Positions 11,823-22,831 of a DNA stretch of 64,000 bases are shown piece by piece (within the stretch, counting starts at the first letter, position 1; the number at the start of each line of letters is the position of its first letter). The DNA is from Siphonodentalium dalli (lineage: Eukaryota; Mollusca; Scaphopoda; Gadilida; Siphonodentaliidae). Under the pieces are notes generated by a model. The model made no database searches. It was not told the origin of the DNA and saw only the letters and a program-made list of their open reading frames with translations. The position numbers were made by a program, and so were the translations under genes. The stretch lies in assembly GCA_032622095.1 (NCBI GenBank), contig CP136061.1, positions 89,274,983 through 89,338,982 of the forward strand, read 5' to 3'.

Positions 11823-11861
11823 CTTTCGTTGCGGAGGAGGGGGGGGGGGGGTATACTGGAA

Positions 11862-12185
11862 TCAGCTTGTCCGTCCATCCATGGTCCGTCCGTGGACACA
11901 AATTTGTCCGGAGTTTTTCTCAGTTGTTTTTTTTATTATCATTTTCCGTGAAACTTGGCACAGACATCAACCACCATGGGAATCTGTGCACCTGCGATTA
12001 TGACTTTTTTTGGTGGAGTCATCCCCCATTTTGTCCTAGCTTTTATTCCTACATTTTTAGGTAAACTTGACACAGATATTTAGTTCCATGGGAGACTGTG
12101 CACCTGCGATTATGACGTCTGTTGGAGTTTTTTTGTGGAGTTATTCCCCTTTTTCCCATTGGGACAGTCACATCTCTAGTTTGAA
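11862..12185 (+). repeat. Dispersed repeat ('tccgtccatccatgg')
   Basis: Shares phrases with 53815-54165: ctgtccatccat, acttggcacagacat, cctgcgattatgac, agttatcccccttttt and ggacagtcacatctctagt. Two sub-units repeat within it. A dispersed non-coding repeat. Confidence 0.6.
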
Positions 12186-12244
12186 TTTTAATTTAATATA
12201 TAAGTTGATTTTCCCTTTTATTTTCCTTTGATGAATCATGACTT

Positions 12245-12475
12245 ATTGCCATGATCTTTGGTCGGCACCTCAACCACCTGACCACATGTAATATCGTGAC
12301 CTCCTTGTCACGTGAGTTCTTCAGTCGGCACCTCACACCACCTGACCACATGTAATATCATAACCTCCTTGTCACGTGAAATCTTTGGTCGGGACCTCAC
12401 ACCAGCAGGCCACATGTAATATCATGACCTCCTTGTCACGCGAGATATCTTGTTAGCACCAGACCACATGTAATG
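12245..12475 (+). repeat. 64-bp tandem repeat, about 3.5 units
   Basis: Repeats of gaccacatgtaatatc followed by cctccttgtcacgtgag. Each unit carries an acatgt and a cacgtg/cacgcg hexamer (E-box-like). Confidence 0.7.
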
Positions 12476-12565
12476 TAATTTCACACCCGTTGTTTTCAAT
12501 CGATACACATCCCAATCAGGGCTGAAAGTATCAGATCAATGACACGTCAATGTTCTACTTATCAA

Positions 12566-12818
12566 CAAGCCTTGAAATAGGGTGTCTGCCATTTGCAGAA
12601 TGAGGTCCCCAGAGGGTGAATTTAGTGATGCTACCCACATAGCGGGCTAGCATCACCAACTTCACCCTCTGGGAACCTCATTCTGCTGAGGTGTAAGCAG
12701 AATGAGGTCCCCAGAGGGTGAATTTGCTGATGCTAGCCCACTATGTGGGGTAGCATCACTAAATTCACCCTCTGGGGACCTCATTCTGCAAATGACAGAC
12801 ACACTATTTCAAGGCTTG
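12566..12818. mobile_element. Family G short hAT-like MITE with perfect 8-bp duplication
   Basis: Ends caagccttgaaatagggtgt and ctatttcaaggcttg. Perfect target duplication cttatcaa at 12558-12565 and 12819-12826. Two palindromic modules lie back to back without the long spacer. Confidence 0.95.
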
Positions 12819-12965
12819 CTTATCAAACAAATTCCTTTCCCATGATGCTGTGATCTGTGCTGTAGTCTTATACAATAGAAAGCCAGAGGGGTCCCGTCCC
12901 ACTCGACTAGCACTTCATGTAGAGTATATTGATCTGCTATGCAGGAAGCACGCATACTCTGATTT

Positions 12966-13890
12966 ATTGAACATTTAATTATAAGAAATCTTATATATCA
13001 TATTAAGGTTGTACGATGTCCTTGACCATATATCTAATTGAACATTTCATTAGGAGAATCTAATATATCATATTAAGGTTGTACTGCCTTGACCATATAT
13101 TCTAATTGAACATTTCATTAGGAGAAATCTAATATATCATATTAAGGTTGTACTGCCTTGACCATATATCTAATTGAACATTTCATTAGGAGAATCTAAT
13201 ATATCATATTAAGGTTGTACTGCCTTGACCATATATTCTAATTGAACATTTCATTAGGAGAAATCTAATATATCATATTAAGGTTGTACTGCCTTGACCA
13301 TATATTCTAATTGAACATTTCATTAGGAGAAATCTAATATATCATATTAAGGTTGTACTGCCTTGACCATATATTCTAATTGAACATTTCATTAGGAGAA
13401 ATCTAATATATCATATTAAGGTTGTACTGCCTTGACCATATATTCTAATTGAACATTTCATCAGGAGATGTTGTATATATCATTAAGGTAGTACTGCCTT
13501 GACCATATATTCTAATAAAATATTTCTTCAGTAGAAATCTTTTATATCATATTAAGGTTGTACCACCTTGACCCAATATTCTATTGAACATTTCATCAGG
13601 AAGAATCTTATACTAAGTTTAATACGACCGTGACCATATATTCTTATAGACCATTTCATCATGAAATATCGTATATATCATATTAAGGTTTATACGACCA
13701 TGACCATATTATATTCTAATGAAATAAATCATCAGGAAAATCTTATATTTCATACTAAGGTTTATACAACTGACCATATATTCTTATAGATCATTTCATC
13801 AGGCGATATCCTATATATCATATTAAGGTTGTACCACCTTGACCATATATTCTAATTGAACATTTCATCTAGAGAAATCTTATATATCGA
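12966..13890 (+). repeat. 69-bp tandem array, about 13 units
   Basis: The unit contains aggttgtactgccttgacca, tatattctaattgaacattt and cattaggagaaatctaatat. The first seven units are nearly identical. From about 13460 the units diverge (tcatcagg, taagtttaatacgacc), so amplification of the left part is more recent. Confidence 0.92.
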
Positions 13891-14292
13891 TAACATTAAA
13901 GACATATAATAGACTTACTTCTAGTGATTAAAACCAATTAAGTTAGTAATTAGCCAAACGGTATCTCCACTAGGATAATATAGCAATCCACTAAGATTAT
14001 CAAATATTCCAACGACATCAAATGTACCATTTCAGAGAACACAACATTTGGATGATTTATCAGGCATAAACATTTGGCAATGATTTCGCCAACAATAGTC
14101 AGTATGACTTCTCCTTGATAACAGTCCACTTCTCCCAATAATCAAATAGGGAGAAATGACTTCTCCAAATTTAAAACCTCTAGGCTGATCCCTAATCACT
14201 ATAGCTTATTATTCACCCCCCCCCCCACTCCCGCCCGCAGTTGAAGTGAAATTAAGCCACCTTTGCGGGGGAGATGCAGTGTGGTGCACTTA

Positions 14293-14428
14293 CAGTAATG
14301 CTCTAAGTAATCAACCTCTCGGGGAGAGCTTTCCAATGAATGGCAACAAGCCATATTTCCGACTAAATCCTGAAAATTTACCCATAATTCTGCTGTGGTT
14401 AAGGGGTCGATTTATTAGAGCATTACTG
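14293..14428. mobile_element. Family F MITE, copy 3 (left arm shortened)
   Basis: TA-cagtaatgctctaagtaatc ... tagagcattactg-TA. As in copy 1, the left arm lacks its inner part, leaving one good arm. Confidence 0.85.
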
Positions 14429-14504
14429 TATATTGAATCTCAACTAAGATTGGCTTCACTCAATTGATTACTTTCTGGCTGTTATACCCATCTTAAAATT
14501 ACCA

Positions 14505-14700
14505 TAAAAGAAGAATACTTTCTACAGACGGCAGGTTTTGCCCTGAAATGTTTACTCAGATAAAGTGACTGCCATTAGGGAGATAAATAGAGCAAGAGGA
14601 TTTGAATGACGATGACTTTATTGATAACCAGAGTATCATATTTCTGTCGACGTATTAACTGTTCAATAAATCGGCAGCATATGATGGTATCGATCCATTA
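14505..14700 (+). repeat. Direct duplication, copy 1 (copy 2 at 15583-15738)
   Basis: gactttattgataaccagag and cgacgtattaactgttcaat are shared exactly with a segment 1.05 kb downstream. Copy 1 contains the uninterrupted sequence into which a family G element has inserted in copy 2. Confidence 0.8.
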
Positions 14701-14701
14701 A

Positions 14702-14770
14702 AATTCAGACAATAAGTTCAACAAATGACCATCTGTCAGAACTTATTATCTGAACATTTCCCTCCAATAT
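14702..14770. repeat. Family H core palindrome fragment
   Basis: cagacaataagttcaacaaa and cttattatctgaacatttcc form the central inverted repeat of family H. Ends are missing. Confidence 0.55.
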
Positions 14771-14773
14771 ATA

Positions 14774-14976
14774 CAGTAATGCTCTAAATAATTGACTCCT
14801 TAACCACAGCAGAATTATGGGTAACTTTTCAGGATTTAGTCGGAAATATAGCTTGTTGCCATTCATACTCACTGAGAGCTTTCTGATGAATGGCAACAAA
14901 CCATATTTCTGACTAAATCCTGAAAAGTTACCCATAATTCTGCTGTGGTTAAGGAGTCGTTTTTAGGGCATTACTG
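14774..14976. mobile_element. Family F MITE, copy 4, near-complete palindrome
   Basis: Both arms present, TA on each side. The arms differ at few positions (atagcttgttgcc against ggcaacaaaccat). Confidence 0.9.
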
Positions 14977-14999
14977 TAGGACTCCATCTGCACTTTTAT

Positions 15000-15115
15000 T
15001 ATCTGTCATCTGTTAATTGTTCCTGATCATACCTCTGGACAGATGAATGATATACCATTTGAATGTATACTTTTATAACTGAGTGGGACAATCCATTTAG
15101 TATAGAAAAGGGTTA
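15000..15115 (-). repeat. Family H end fragment
   Basis: acttttataactgagtggga followed by caatccatttagtatagaaa matches the inverted end of family H. Confidence 0.5.
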
Positions 15116-15186
15116 CTGGCCTCTGAGTCATGTGAGATTTCCGGGCTCTGGGCTGATAAAAGAAGAATACCTGCTATAGATGGCAC

Positions 15187-15578
15187 CAAGCCTGAGTTTA
15201 GTGTGCCTGTCATTTGCAGAATGAGGTCCCCAGAGGGTGAATTTAGTGACGCTATCCTGCGTCGCATCACTAAATTCACCCTTTGGGGAATCATTCTGTT
15301 TAGGCCTCCTCTTCACTGGAAAGTTTATAAAATTTTATAGAAACTTCTTCACATACTTCTATTTCTTTTTTAGTTTAGTTTCTTTATATCCCCAAATTGG
15401 CAGACAACACATTGCATATTCGAGGTTCCCAATGGGTGTACATCACAATATTCACCATTTGAGAACTTCAATCTGAGTCTATGTCATCTATGCTAGCCAT
15501 CTATGCGGGATAACATCACTAAATTCACCCTCTGGGGACCTCATTCTGCAAATGACAGGCACACTAAACTCATCCTTG
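15187..15578. mobile_element. Family G hAT-like MITE, copy 3
   Basis: caagcctgagtttagtgtgc ... gcacactaaactcatccttg. The duplicated segment at 14505 shows the sequence without the element (agacggcaggttttgcc), with flanks gatggcac and gacgggag here, consistent with an 8-bp duplication since mutated. Confidence 0.85.
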
Positions 15579-15582
15579 GACG

Positions 15583-15738
15583 GGAGGCTTTTGCCCTGAA
15601 ATATTTACTCGAAAAAAAGTGGCTGCCATGAGAGAGATAAATAGAGCAAGAGGATATGAAGGACGATGACTTTATTGATAACCAGAGTATCATATTTCTG
15701 TCGACGTATTAACTGTTCAATAAATCGGCAGCGTATGA
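15583..15738 (+). repeat. Direct duplication, copy 2
   Basis: Partner of 14505-14700, same orientation, including ctttattgataaccagagta and a shared aataaatcggcagc. Confidence 0.8.
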
Positions 15739-15739
15739 T

Positions 15740-16165
15740 GGAATCCAGAAAAAATCAATAACTTACTGGCCACTGCATGAGATGGTGGGGATAAACCTGC
15801 TAGTGGCTAATAATGTCAGTAACCAGATCTTCAATCATCCCTGCTTCTCAACAGTGAAAGTTGATGTTTGTGTGAATATCGCCATGACGATATAGGCTAA
15901 TATCTGACAAGGTTGCGTAACATATACTAATGCGATGTCATAACATGTCGTGTGAGGCTAGAACTGAAGCTGGGATCAGCTTACTCAATTTCGTGCTATT
16001 TTAGCTTATTATACAGAATGATATATCTAGTTTATATTACCCCTAGTAAAGCTTCTACTGTTCACTTTAGATTTACTTCTCATTCATACCTTTACACCAA
16101 TCATAGAACATCTGGCTCATCAGTGCTATTCAGTAGGATACTAGGGATTTAATACAGGTAAATAC
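15740..16165. other. Unique AT-rich non-coding stretch
   Basis: No repeat relationship, exon or RNA gene recognised. A 66-codon frame (15952-16152) has no family resemblance. Confidence 0.3.
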
Positions 16166-16166
16166 A

Positions 16167-16609
16167 TAACCATTTTATGATGGGAGCTACGCTGGTGCAG
16201 CATTAAATATTCTGTGCCATTGCATTCTCTTGGTGCCTCACATATATAAGAGAATGCACTTACTTACAAGGTCAAGGTAAATATTGTTAGGCCAATACAT
16301 TCTCTTATATATTTGAGGCTCCCTATCAGGCTATGGGAAACTCGCATATAAGAGAATGCATTAGCACAGGGTTTTTTGCTAAATTTTAGGAAGCTCCAGT
16401 GCATAATGTCTTATATATTTGAGTCTCCATAGGGAGCCTCACATATATAAGAGAATAAACTGGCTTACAAGGTCAAGGTAAATATTGTTAGGCCAATGTA
16501 TTCTCTTATATATGTGAGGCTCCCTATTGGAGACTCGCATATATAAGAGAATGCATCACGCACAGCATTTTCACAAAATTTCAGGAAGCTCCAGTCATGT
16601 AAGGGTTAA
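16167..16609 (+). mobile_element. Family B hairpin MITE, tandem composite
   Basis: Begins aaccattttatgatgggagc and ends catgtaagggttaa. Contains four hairpins or half-hairpins: a first pair, a repeated aggaagctccagtgcataat junction, then a second pair. It looks like two overlapping copies joined by unequal exchange. Confidence 0.7.
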
Positions 16610-16661
16610 TAAATTTAATATTATATTATATTATCTAATATTAACTACCTAGCACCATGTA

Positions 16662-16856
16662 CAGTAATGCCCTAATTAATCGACTCTCTAACCACAGCAG
16701 AATTATGGGTAACTTTTCAGGATTTAGTCGGAAATATGGCTTGTTGCCATTCATCGGAAAATTTCTCGGGGAGAATGGCAAAAAGCCATATTTCCGACTA
16801 AATCCTGAAAAGTTACCCATAATTCTGCTGAGAGTCGATTAATTAGGGCATTTCTG
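16662..16856. mobile_element. Family F MITE, copy 5
   Basis: TA-cagtaatgccctaattaatc ... gattaattagggcatttctg-TA. Full arms with a slightly changed centre (aaatttctcggggagaat). Confidence 0.9.
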
Positions 16857-16859
16857 TAC

Positions 16860-17310
16860 GTAGGGTATGACAACCCTAGTTTAACTTTCTTCAACGATGT
16901 TATTAACTATCTTTAAGGTAAAATAAATTTTTCCTACTATATCATCATACTCAGCACATAACCATTCGAAGTACCGAAGGATGCATTATTAGAGATACTC
17001 CCCACTATACAGAAAACTGGTGCTATGTATTATTATAGTTGTAATTATTTATTTCACTCCTATGCGCGATTTCCATTGAAAACGCTGTTAATTAAAAATC
17101 GTATTGTCAGTCTAGTGAATTATGTCATTTCCCGTGACGTCATTGATGTTACGTCGCTTTATACTGATCTAGACTGAACTTTCGATGGTTGATCTTTCTC
17201 CACATTGGGACTTTCATGCATTAATTATGTGTGTTTTTAATCATATTTGGTGAACCAAATAGATGCAGAAGTGTAATAAATAGAGTAATCAATTAGTTCT
17301 GAGAATTACA
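16860..17310. other. Unique stretch, nothing assigned
   Basis: AT-rich DNA with two TGACGTCA-like words (cccgtgacgtcattgatg at about 17140). No exon or repeat recognised. Confidence 0.3.
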
Positions 17311-18000
17311 TTTAATAATTCACTCAAGGCGAGAGACGTTTGGGTGCACTATCATTTCTTACTGACGTCTCTTGCCTCTTGTGAATTCTATTGCGTCACA
17401 GCCATTGGAGCGATCTAAAATATGATTACCCAAAGACCTCTTGTGCCAAATATTATTCTTGAAAGTGCTGACAATTAAATGTCTAATTGTTGTATTAACA
17501 TTATGTGTATGTTTCTGTATAACATGTATCCAATTTGGGATAATAATGGTTGTTGCTTAAATTACATGTTTTTATGGTTCATAACACTTCCCTTTTGGAT
17601 AATTGGGCTACTACATGTAGTAGGTAGCGTTTGAGCTAGATGGTTTTCTACATCATGGGCCGTGTTAAGGGAAGAAATGTCAAATATCGGGCTTTGAAGT
17701 CTCATTTATATAAGGATCACTCCAATGGCTGTGACGTAATAGAATCCCTGAATTAAACGAGACTTAATTACCTTATTACATCACTTAGCCATTGGAGGGA
17801 TCATATGCCCACCCGATTATTTTGTAACCCACCCTAACTAACGTTAATGTGATTTCTTTTTCTGGAAATGCATTGTTGGTTGTCGGGAGTATTTGACATT
17901 TGGCTTTTAATACTGAAGCCTAATCGAAGCGAGACTGTGTGCGCGCATCTCATATGATCCCTCCAATGGCTAAGTGACGTAATAGAATCCAAATCAAACT
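17310..18000. repeat. Inverted repeats around 'ccaatggctgtgacgtaat'
   Basis: attctattgcgtcacagcca (17386) mirrors tggctgtgacgtaatagaat (17727). A second pair, attacatcacttagccattg (17774) and caatggctaagtgacgtaat (17965), belongs to the same family. Every copy carries a CRE-like tgacgta. Probably one or two foldback elements, boundaries unclear. Confidence 0.55.
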
Positions 18001-18013
18001 TCACCTTAAGGTA

Positions 18014-18147
18014 CAGTAATGCTATAATTAATCGACTCCTTAAACGCAGCAGAATTATGGGTAACTTTTCAGGATTTAGTCGGAAATATGGCTTGTTGCC
18101 ATTCATCGGAAAGCTCTCTAAGGAGTCGATTAATTAGAGCATTACTG
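18014..18147. mobile_element. Family F MITE, copy 6 (right arm deleted)
   Basis: Left arm complete to cattcatcggaaagctctc. Then only the outer 35 bp of the right arm remain (aaggagtcgattaattagag). TA at both ends. Confidence 0.85.
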
Positions 18148-18229
18148 TAAGTCTCGTTTAATTTGTGAATTATTTAACGTAATTCTCGGAACCAGTTGAT
18201 TACTCTGTATTTATAACAATTTTCTTCTG

Positions 18230-18364
18230 CTGTAAGTTTGATGTTCCGACATGGAGGTTAGTTTTCTTATTGAATAAATCTTTTTATTATTATTATATTG
18301 AGATGGGTTCCGTCTATGCATTCATCATTATAGGTTGGATTTCAAGGATCTTTGGTATGCTCAT
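18230..18364 (+). repeat. Direct repeat flanking a family G element, copy 1
   Basis: tattgaataaatctt, tattatattgagatg and ggttggatttcaaggatctt recur at 18826-18965, on the other side of the family G element. Confidence 0.75.
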
Positions 18365-18823
18365 CAAGCCTGAGTATAGCGTGCCTGTCATTTGCAGAAT
18401 GAGGTCCCCAGAGGGTGAATTTAGTAATGCTATCCCGCATAGTTAGCTAGAAACACTAAATTCACCCTCTTGGGACCTCATTCTGCATGGCGTCAGCTGC
18501 TATGGGAGACATGGACTCAGATTGAAGTTCCGAAATGGTGAATATTGTGATCTACACCCATTGGGAACCTCAATTGTGCAAAGTGTCATCTGCCAATTTG
18601 GGGATATAGAGAAACTTAACTAAAAAAGAAATTAAATCTGTGTGAAGAAGTTTTTATAGAAATTTGATAATAAAGAAACTTTCCAGAGAAGATGAGGTCT
18701 AAGCTGAATGAGGTCCCCAGAGTGTGAGTTAGTGAAGCTAGCCCACTATGTGGGATAGCGTCACTAAACTCACCCTCTGGGGACCTCATTCTGCAAATGA
18801 CAGACAGGCTATAATGAGGCTTG
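18365..18823. mobile_element. Family G hAT-like MITE, copy 4
   Basis: caagcctgagtatagcgtgc ... ctataatgaggcttg with both palindromic modules and a full spacer containing atttggggatatagag. No clean 8-bp duplication, because the flanks themselves are duplicated. Confidence 0.82.
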
Positions 18824-18825
18824 CC

Positions 18826-18965
18826 AACATGGAGCTTTCCTTATTGAATAAATCTTAATTGTTATTATTATATTGAGATGAGTTCCGTCCTGGCATTCAT
18901 CATTATAGGTTGGATTTCAAGGATCTTTGGAATGCTCAACAACCAGCATGGGGGGATGGATATCG
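18826..18965 (+). repeat. Direct repeat flanking a family G element, copy 2
   Basis: Second copy of the 18230 sequence, about 600 bp away. Confidence 0.75.
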
Positions 18966-19455
18966 ACACGGAACAGGTTTCTTCCATTCATTCATTGTAG
19001 AGTTATGGTCCTTAGATTGAAGATGAATGAATGAATTGTTTGTAATAGTGACATGAATATCTATCATACACAACAAAAAGGTCACATACAGGTGACCCTA
19101 GCATAACTTTACAATATACATCAAAACTCCTGGCCCTCAAGGCTATATGTCACTATAAACGTAATACATTAAATATAAACTTAAGTGCATATATAGTGTG
19201 GTTAATATTGATCTACAGTTCAACTAAGGAGAGTTTGTATAGTTTGGTAAGAGCTATACAATGAAGACGCATCTGTGCCGACTTTTGATCTCTGTGACCT
19301 CAGTCATGTTTTCATGTTACCTAAATGTACCTGGAATTTTTTGTTTGGCTTCCTAATCCTAGTTTTTTTTTTTTTGGGCCTAATGCACTGTGATTGACAA
19401 ATGACAAGTCCCAGATTATTGTATAAATTTGCAAGAGAGCTGTACCTTAACTGTA
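18966..19455. other. Unique AT-rich stretch
   Basis: No supported gene. Contains a poly-T run at about 19363-19374. Confidence 0.3.
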
Positions 19456-19460
19456 CTGTA

Positions 19461-19662
19461 CAGTAATGCCCTAATTAATCGACTTCTTAACCACAGCAGA
19501 ATTATGGGTAACTTTTCAGGATTTAGTCGGAAATATGGCTTGTTGACATTCATCGGAAAGAGCTTTCCGATGAATGTCAACAAGCCATATTTCCGACTAA
19601 ATCCTGAAAAGTTACCCATAATTCTGCTGTGGTTAAGGAGTCGATTAATTAGGGCATTACTG
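19461..19662. mobile_element. Family F MITE, copy 7, almost perfect 200-bp palindrome
   Basis: Arms match nearly base for base from cagtaatgccctaattaatc to the centre cggaaagagctttccg; TA flanks. Open frames on both strands here are mirror translations of the palindrome, not genes. Confidence 0.93.
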
Positions 19663-19754
19663 TAAGTGGGTCACACGTTGACATTTTTCCGTTTGATTTG
19701 AGATTTTATTCACATTATTAATTTTTTTAATCAATAAATAATTAAACACATTAA

Positions 19755-20430
19755 GGTATGAATGATATTTGACATTGAATTGTCCTGTGATTACATAAAT
19801 AATAAAGGGTCGTCAACTGTTGGTTATTTGTAAATTGTAAAGAATTCGGAGACAGTAAGCCACATGTCCTGTCATTGTGAAAATTTGACAGGCACCATTC
19901 TGAAATGACAAGCTCCATCAATTTGGTGCCTGTCATTTTAACAGGCGGTAACAAAAATAATTAGTTTGAGCCTTGATCATGCCATGAATCTCTACTCTGG
20001 CTAATACCCGTTACAGTAGCATGAATTCTGAAGTTAGAGAAATTATTTTTATACAGAAGAAAAATTCCAATAAATCTTGATAAATGAGACGTGTATGATC
20101 ATTTGTCTGTATAAAAATAGTCTTTGGCTGACAACAAAACCACCTTGGCACGGTTTTCATTAGCGGGGTTACATGTGGACATTGCCGTGAACACAATTGT
20201 AGGCATATATGTATACTGTTACAGGGCTGTTCGAAACCAAATGTGGATATACGCAAACATATAATAAAATATCTGGTTTATGTTGTAGATGCAGCGTAGT
20301 ATATATATGTAATATATTGTTTCGGCACGCACACATACAATGATAATTTTAAGGATATTTGACTTGAACATTGCATTCATAACATTGTGTCAAGAAGAAC
20401 AGTAACTCTATTACTGTGGACATGTTAATG
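19755..20430. other. Mostly unique stretch with a half foldback
   Basis: No gene supported. Near 19976 the phrase gatcatgccatgaatctcta is an isolated end of the foldback family found complete at 20727-21207. Confidence 0.35.
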
Positions 20431-20431
20431 T

Positions 20432-20678
20432 TTAACCCTTTGAGTGCCAGGTCGATTTTTGTACCAACCCATATACCCTGTGCCAATGCATTCTCTTATA
20501 TATGCGAGTCGACCATAGGTCGCCTCACATATATAAGAGAATGCATTGGCCTAACATTTTTTTTTTTTTTTTTTTTACAATTTTTTACAATTTTGATAAT
20601 TTATTCTTATATTTTTTAACAGACTTATTTTGTAGGTTTAGGGCCGATGAGATCGGCCCCTGGCACTCAAAGGGTTAA
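20432..20678 (+). mobile_element. Family C hairpin MITE (TTAA type), copy 1
   Basis: TTAA-ccctttgagtgccaggtcga ... cccctggcactcaaaggg-TTAA. Carries one 69-bp palindrome (from 20479) joined to the left part at ccatat|accctgtgcc, then a T run and AT-rich spacer. Confidence 0.88.
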
Positions 20679-20726
20679 TTAAATTTGATAGATACCCCCT
20701 GGTATGCTGTGCAGGGTAGCTCATAG

Positions 20727-21207
20727 ATCATGACATGCATCTCTACTATGTCTAAGGTATATATAGAGATCATATTCCACCAGTACAAAAGTTTTGACAG
20801 GGAACCTTATACAGTCCAAAAAATAACGTGGGGAATATATTTCTTACTTATTATCTGTTCCTTAATAATGTAATTCACTGTAGGTGAAGGTCCCAACTCA
20901 AAACTTCAAGATTTAAGTGACTTTGTGAGTGAATTTGCTTCGTGTCGCTTACAATTATGGAGATTCTCCTGGGTAATTAATTCAATGTTTATTATGATAT
21001 CGGCTCACAGAAGTCATGGAAAAGCATGCAATTTCGAGTTGGGACCTTGACCTACAGCAAAGTACATCATTAATGAACAGATAATAACTAAGAAATATAT
21101 TTCCCGCATTATTTTTTCGACCATAAGGTTCCCTGTCACCAGGTTTTGTACTGGTGGAATATGATCTCTACGGGCGTTAAGCCGGAGTAGAGATTCATGG
21201 CATAATC
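20727..21207. mobile_element. 480-bp foldback element
   Basis: Long inverted arms: gatcatgacatgcatctcta against tagagattcatggcataatc, and internally gaccaccag-like ccaccagtacaaaa against ttttgtactggtgg, and gtaggtgaaggtcccaactc against gagttgggaccttgacctac. The unique centre is about 110 bp. No coding content. Confidence 0.75.
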
Positions 21208-21256
21208 TAGGTAGCATCACTAAATTCACTCTCTGGGGACCTCATTCTGCAAATGA
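21207..21256. mobile_element. Family G arm remnant
   Basis: tctggggacctcattctgca with one arm only. It shows how these elements decay. Confidence 0.6.
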
Positions 21257-21440
21257 CCGGCTCCATATATTCCGGCCTGGTGATGTGATATATGTAAAGA
21301 AAACGGATATTAGGAACAGGATATTACATAGCCACAATCATTTCCCTCAAAGTCATTAGCTCTTCCATCTGGGGATCTAGTAGTGCCGTTGTTCACATGA
21401 TCTCATCTCTCAAAATTACATGAGAGAGCAATTCCATTCA
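21257..21440 (+). repeat. Direct duplication, copy 1 (copy 2 at 22297-22472)
   Basis: ccggctccatatattccggc and gtaaagaaaacggatatta recur 1.04 kb downstream. Family G and A elements occupy the space between. Confidence 0.8.
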
Positions 21441-21442
21441 GA

Positions 21443-22227
21443 CCTGCAAATAGTATGTCTGTCACTTGCAGAATGAGGTCCCCAGAGGGTGAATTTGTGA
21501 CTATCTCGCATAGCTAGATTCACCAAATTCACCCTCTGGGAACCTTATTGTGCTTAGGCCTCAACTACTATGGGAGACCTTAAGATCAGATTGAAGTTCC
21601 CCAGTTAACCCTTTACCCAACAGAAGGGCCCTGTGCCAATGCATTCTCTTATATATGCGAGTCGACCATAGGTCGCCTCGCATATATAAGAGAATGCATT
21701 GGCTTAACACATTAAAAATTATAAAATTGTTGAAGAATGTAAGAAAAAATGGTAAAAAGTTTTAAAGGCCAATGCATTCTCTTATATATGCGAGGCGACC
21801 TATGGTCGACTCGCATATATAAGAGAATGCATTGGCACAGGGCATAACTGTAACTATCACAATGTGGTCAAGGAGCCGGTTCCAATGATATCCATATTTG
21901 TATGGTTTTATTGAGACAGACCCAAGATAATTTAGGCTGTTGCAGCTTTATTTGGCCGGTTTGTTGGGTAAAGGGTTAAGTTGATTATGCATTTTATCTT
22001 CTGCAAATCAGGGGATATAGAAACTGAACAGATGGGGGGGGGGGGGGGAGTAACTAAAATAATGTTAATTTGAGGCTGTAGATATTTCTGATAAGATGAG
22101 TCCTAAGCAGAATGAGATCCCCAGAGGGTCAGTTTGGTGATGCTAGCCCACTGTGCGCTATAGCGTCATTAAATTCACCCTCTGGGAACCTCATTCGGCA
22201 AATGACAGACACACTATTCAAGGCTTG
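21443..22227. mobile_element. Family G hAT-like MITE, copy 6, split by family A
   Basis: Left module from cctgcaaatagtatgtctgt, right end cactattcaaggcttg. The spacer is interrupted at gttccccag|TTAA by a family A element (21605-21979) and resumes with ttgattatgcattttatctt. Confidence 0.85.
21605..21979 (-). mobile_element. Family A paired-hairpin MITE, copy 3
   Basis: Reverse orientation, with the short end cccaacagaagggccctgtg first and the accggcc part at the far end. Both hairpins and TTAA duplications are intact. It sits inside a family G element. Confidence 0.92.
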
Positions 22228-22296
22228 ATTGCTTTCGCTCCCCCACTCACGATGTTACATTTGAAAGCAATATGGGGGAATGACATTGAACAGTGA

Positions 22297-22472
22297 TGTC
22301 CGGCTCCATATATTCCGGCCTGGTGATGTGATATATGTAAAGAAAACGGATATTATGAACAGGATATTACATAGCCACAATCTTTCTCCCCAAAGTCGTT
22401 AGCTGTTTCATCTGGGGATCTAATAGTGCTGTTGCCCTGCTCAGAATGTTACTTGAGAGAGCTATATTGCAT
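22297..22472 (+). repeat. Direct duplication, copy 2
   Basis: Partner of 21257-21440. It ends in gctatattgcat at the TTAA into which a family A element has inserted. Confidence 0.8.
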
Positions 22473-22831
22473 TTAACCCTTTACCCAACAAACCGGCCAA
22501 AACCGGCCAAATAAAGCTTCAACAGCCTAAAATATCTTCGGTCTGTCTCAATAGAACCATACAAATATGGATATCATTGGAACCGGCTCCTTGACCACAT
22601 TGTGATAGTTACAGTTATGCCCTGTGCCAATGCATTCTCTTATATATAAGAGAATGCATTGGCCTAAAAAAAATCTTTTTTTACCATTTTTTCTTACATT
22701 CTTTAACATTTTTATAATTTTTAATGTGTTAAGCCAATGCATTCTCTTATATATGCGAGGCGACCTATGGTCGACTCGCATATATAAGAGAATGCATTGG
22801 CACAGGGCCCTTCTGTTGGGTAAAGGGTTAA
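22473..22831 (+). mobile_element. Family A MITE, copy 4, with one collapsed hairpin
   Basis: TTAA ends intact. The first palindrome (22626-22663) is reduced to 38 bp: both arms keep gccaatgcattctcttata but the gcgag-loop-ctcgc centre is lost by joining the two tatata tracts. The second palindrome is full length. Confidence 0.92.

Noticed and set aside
11720-12064. 114-codon frame containing repeated proline, threonine and glycine residues
   Set aside because: It spans a foldback, a G run and a dispersed repeat shared with 53813-54165; no single gene is plausible.
15097-15316. Open frames repeating [11 protein letters not shown] / SLNSPSGDL
   Set aside because: They translate family G palindromic modules; the same words appear wherever the MITE occurs, in all orientations.
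19416-19665. Mirror-image frames [21 protein letters not shown] and [13 protein letters not shown] as a candidate short conserved peptide
   Set aside because: They come from the two strands of the family F palindrome and track the DNA, not selection on protein.
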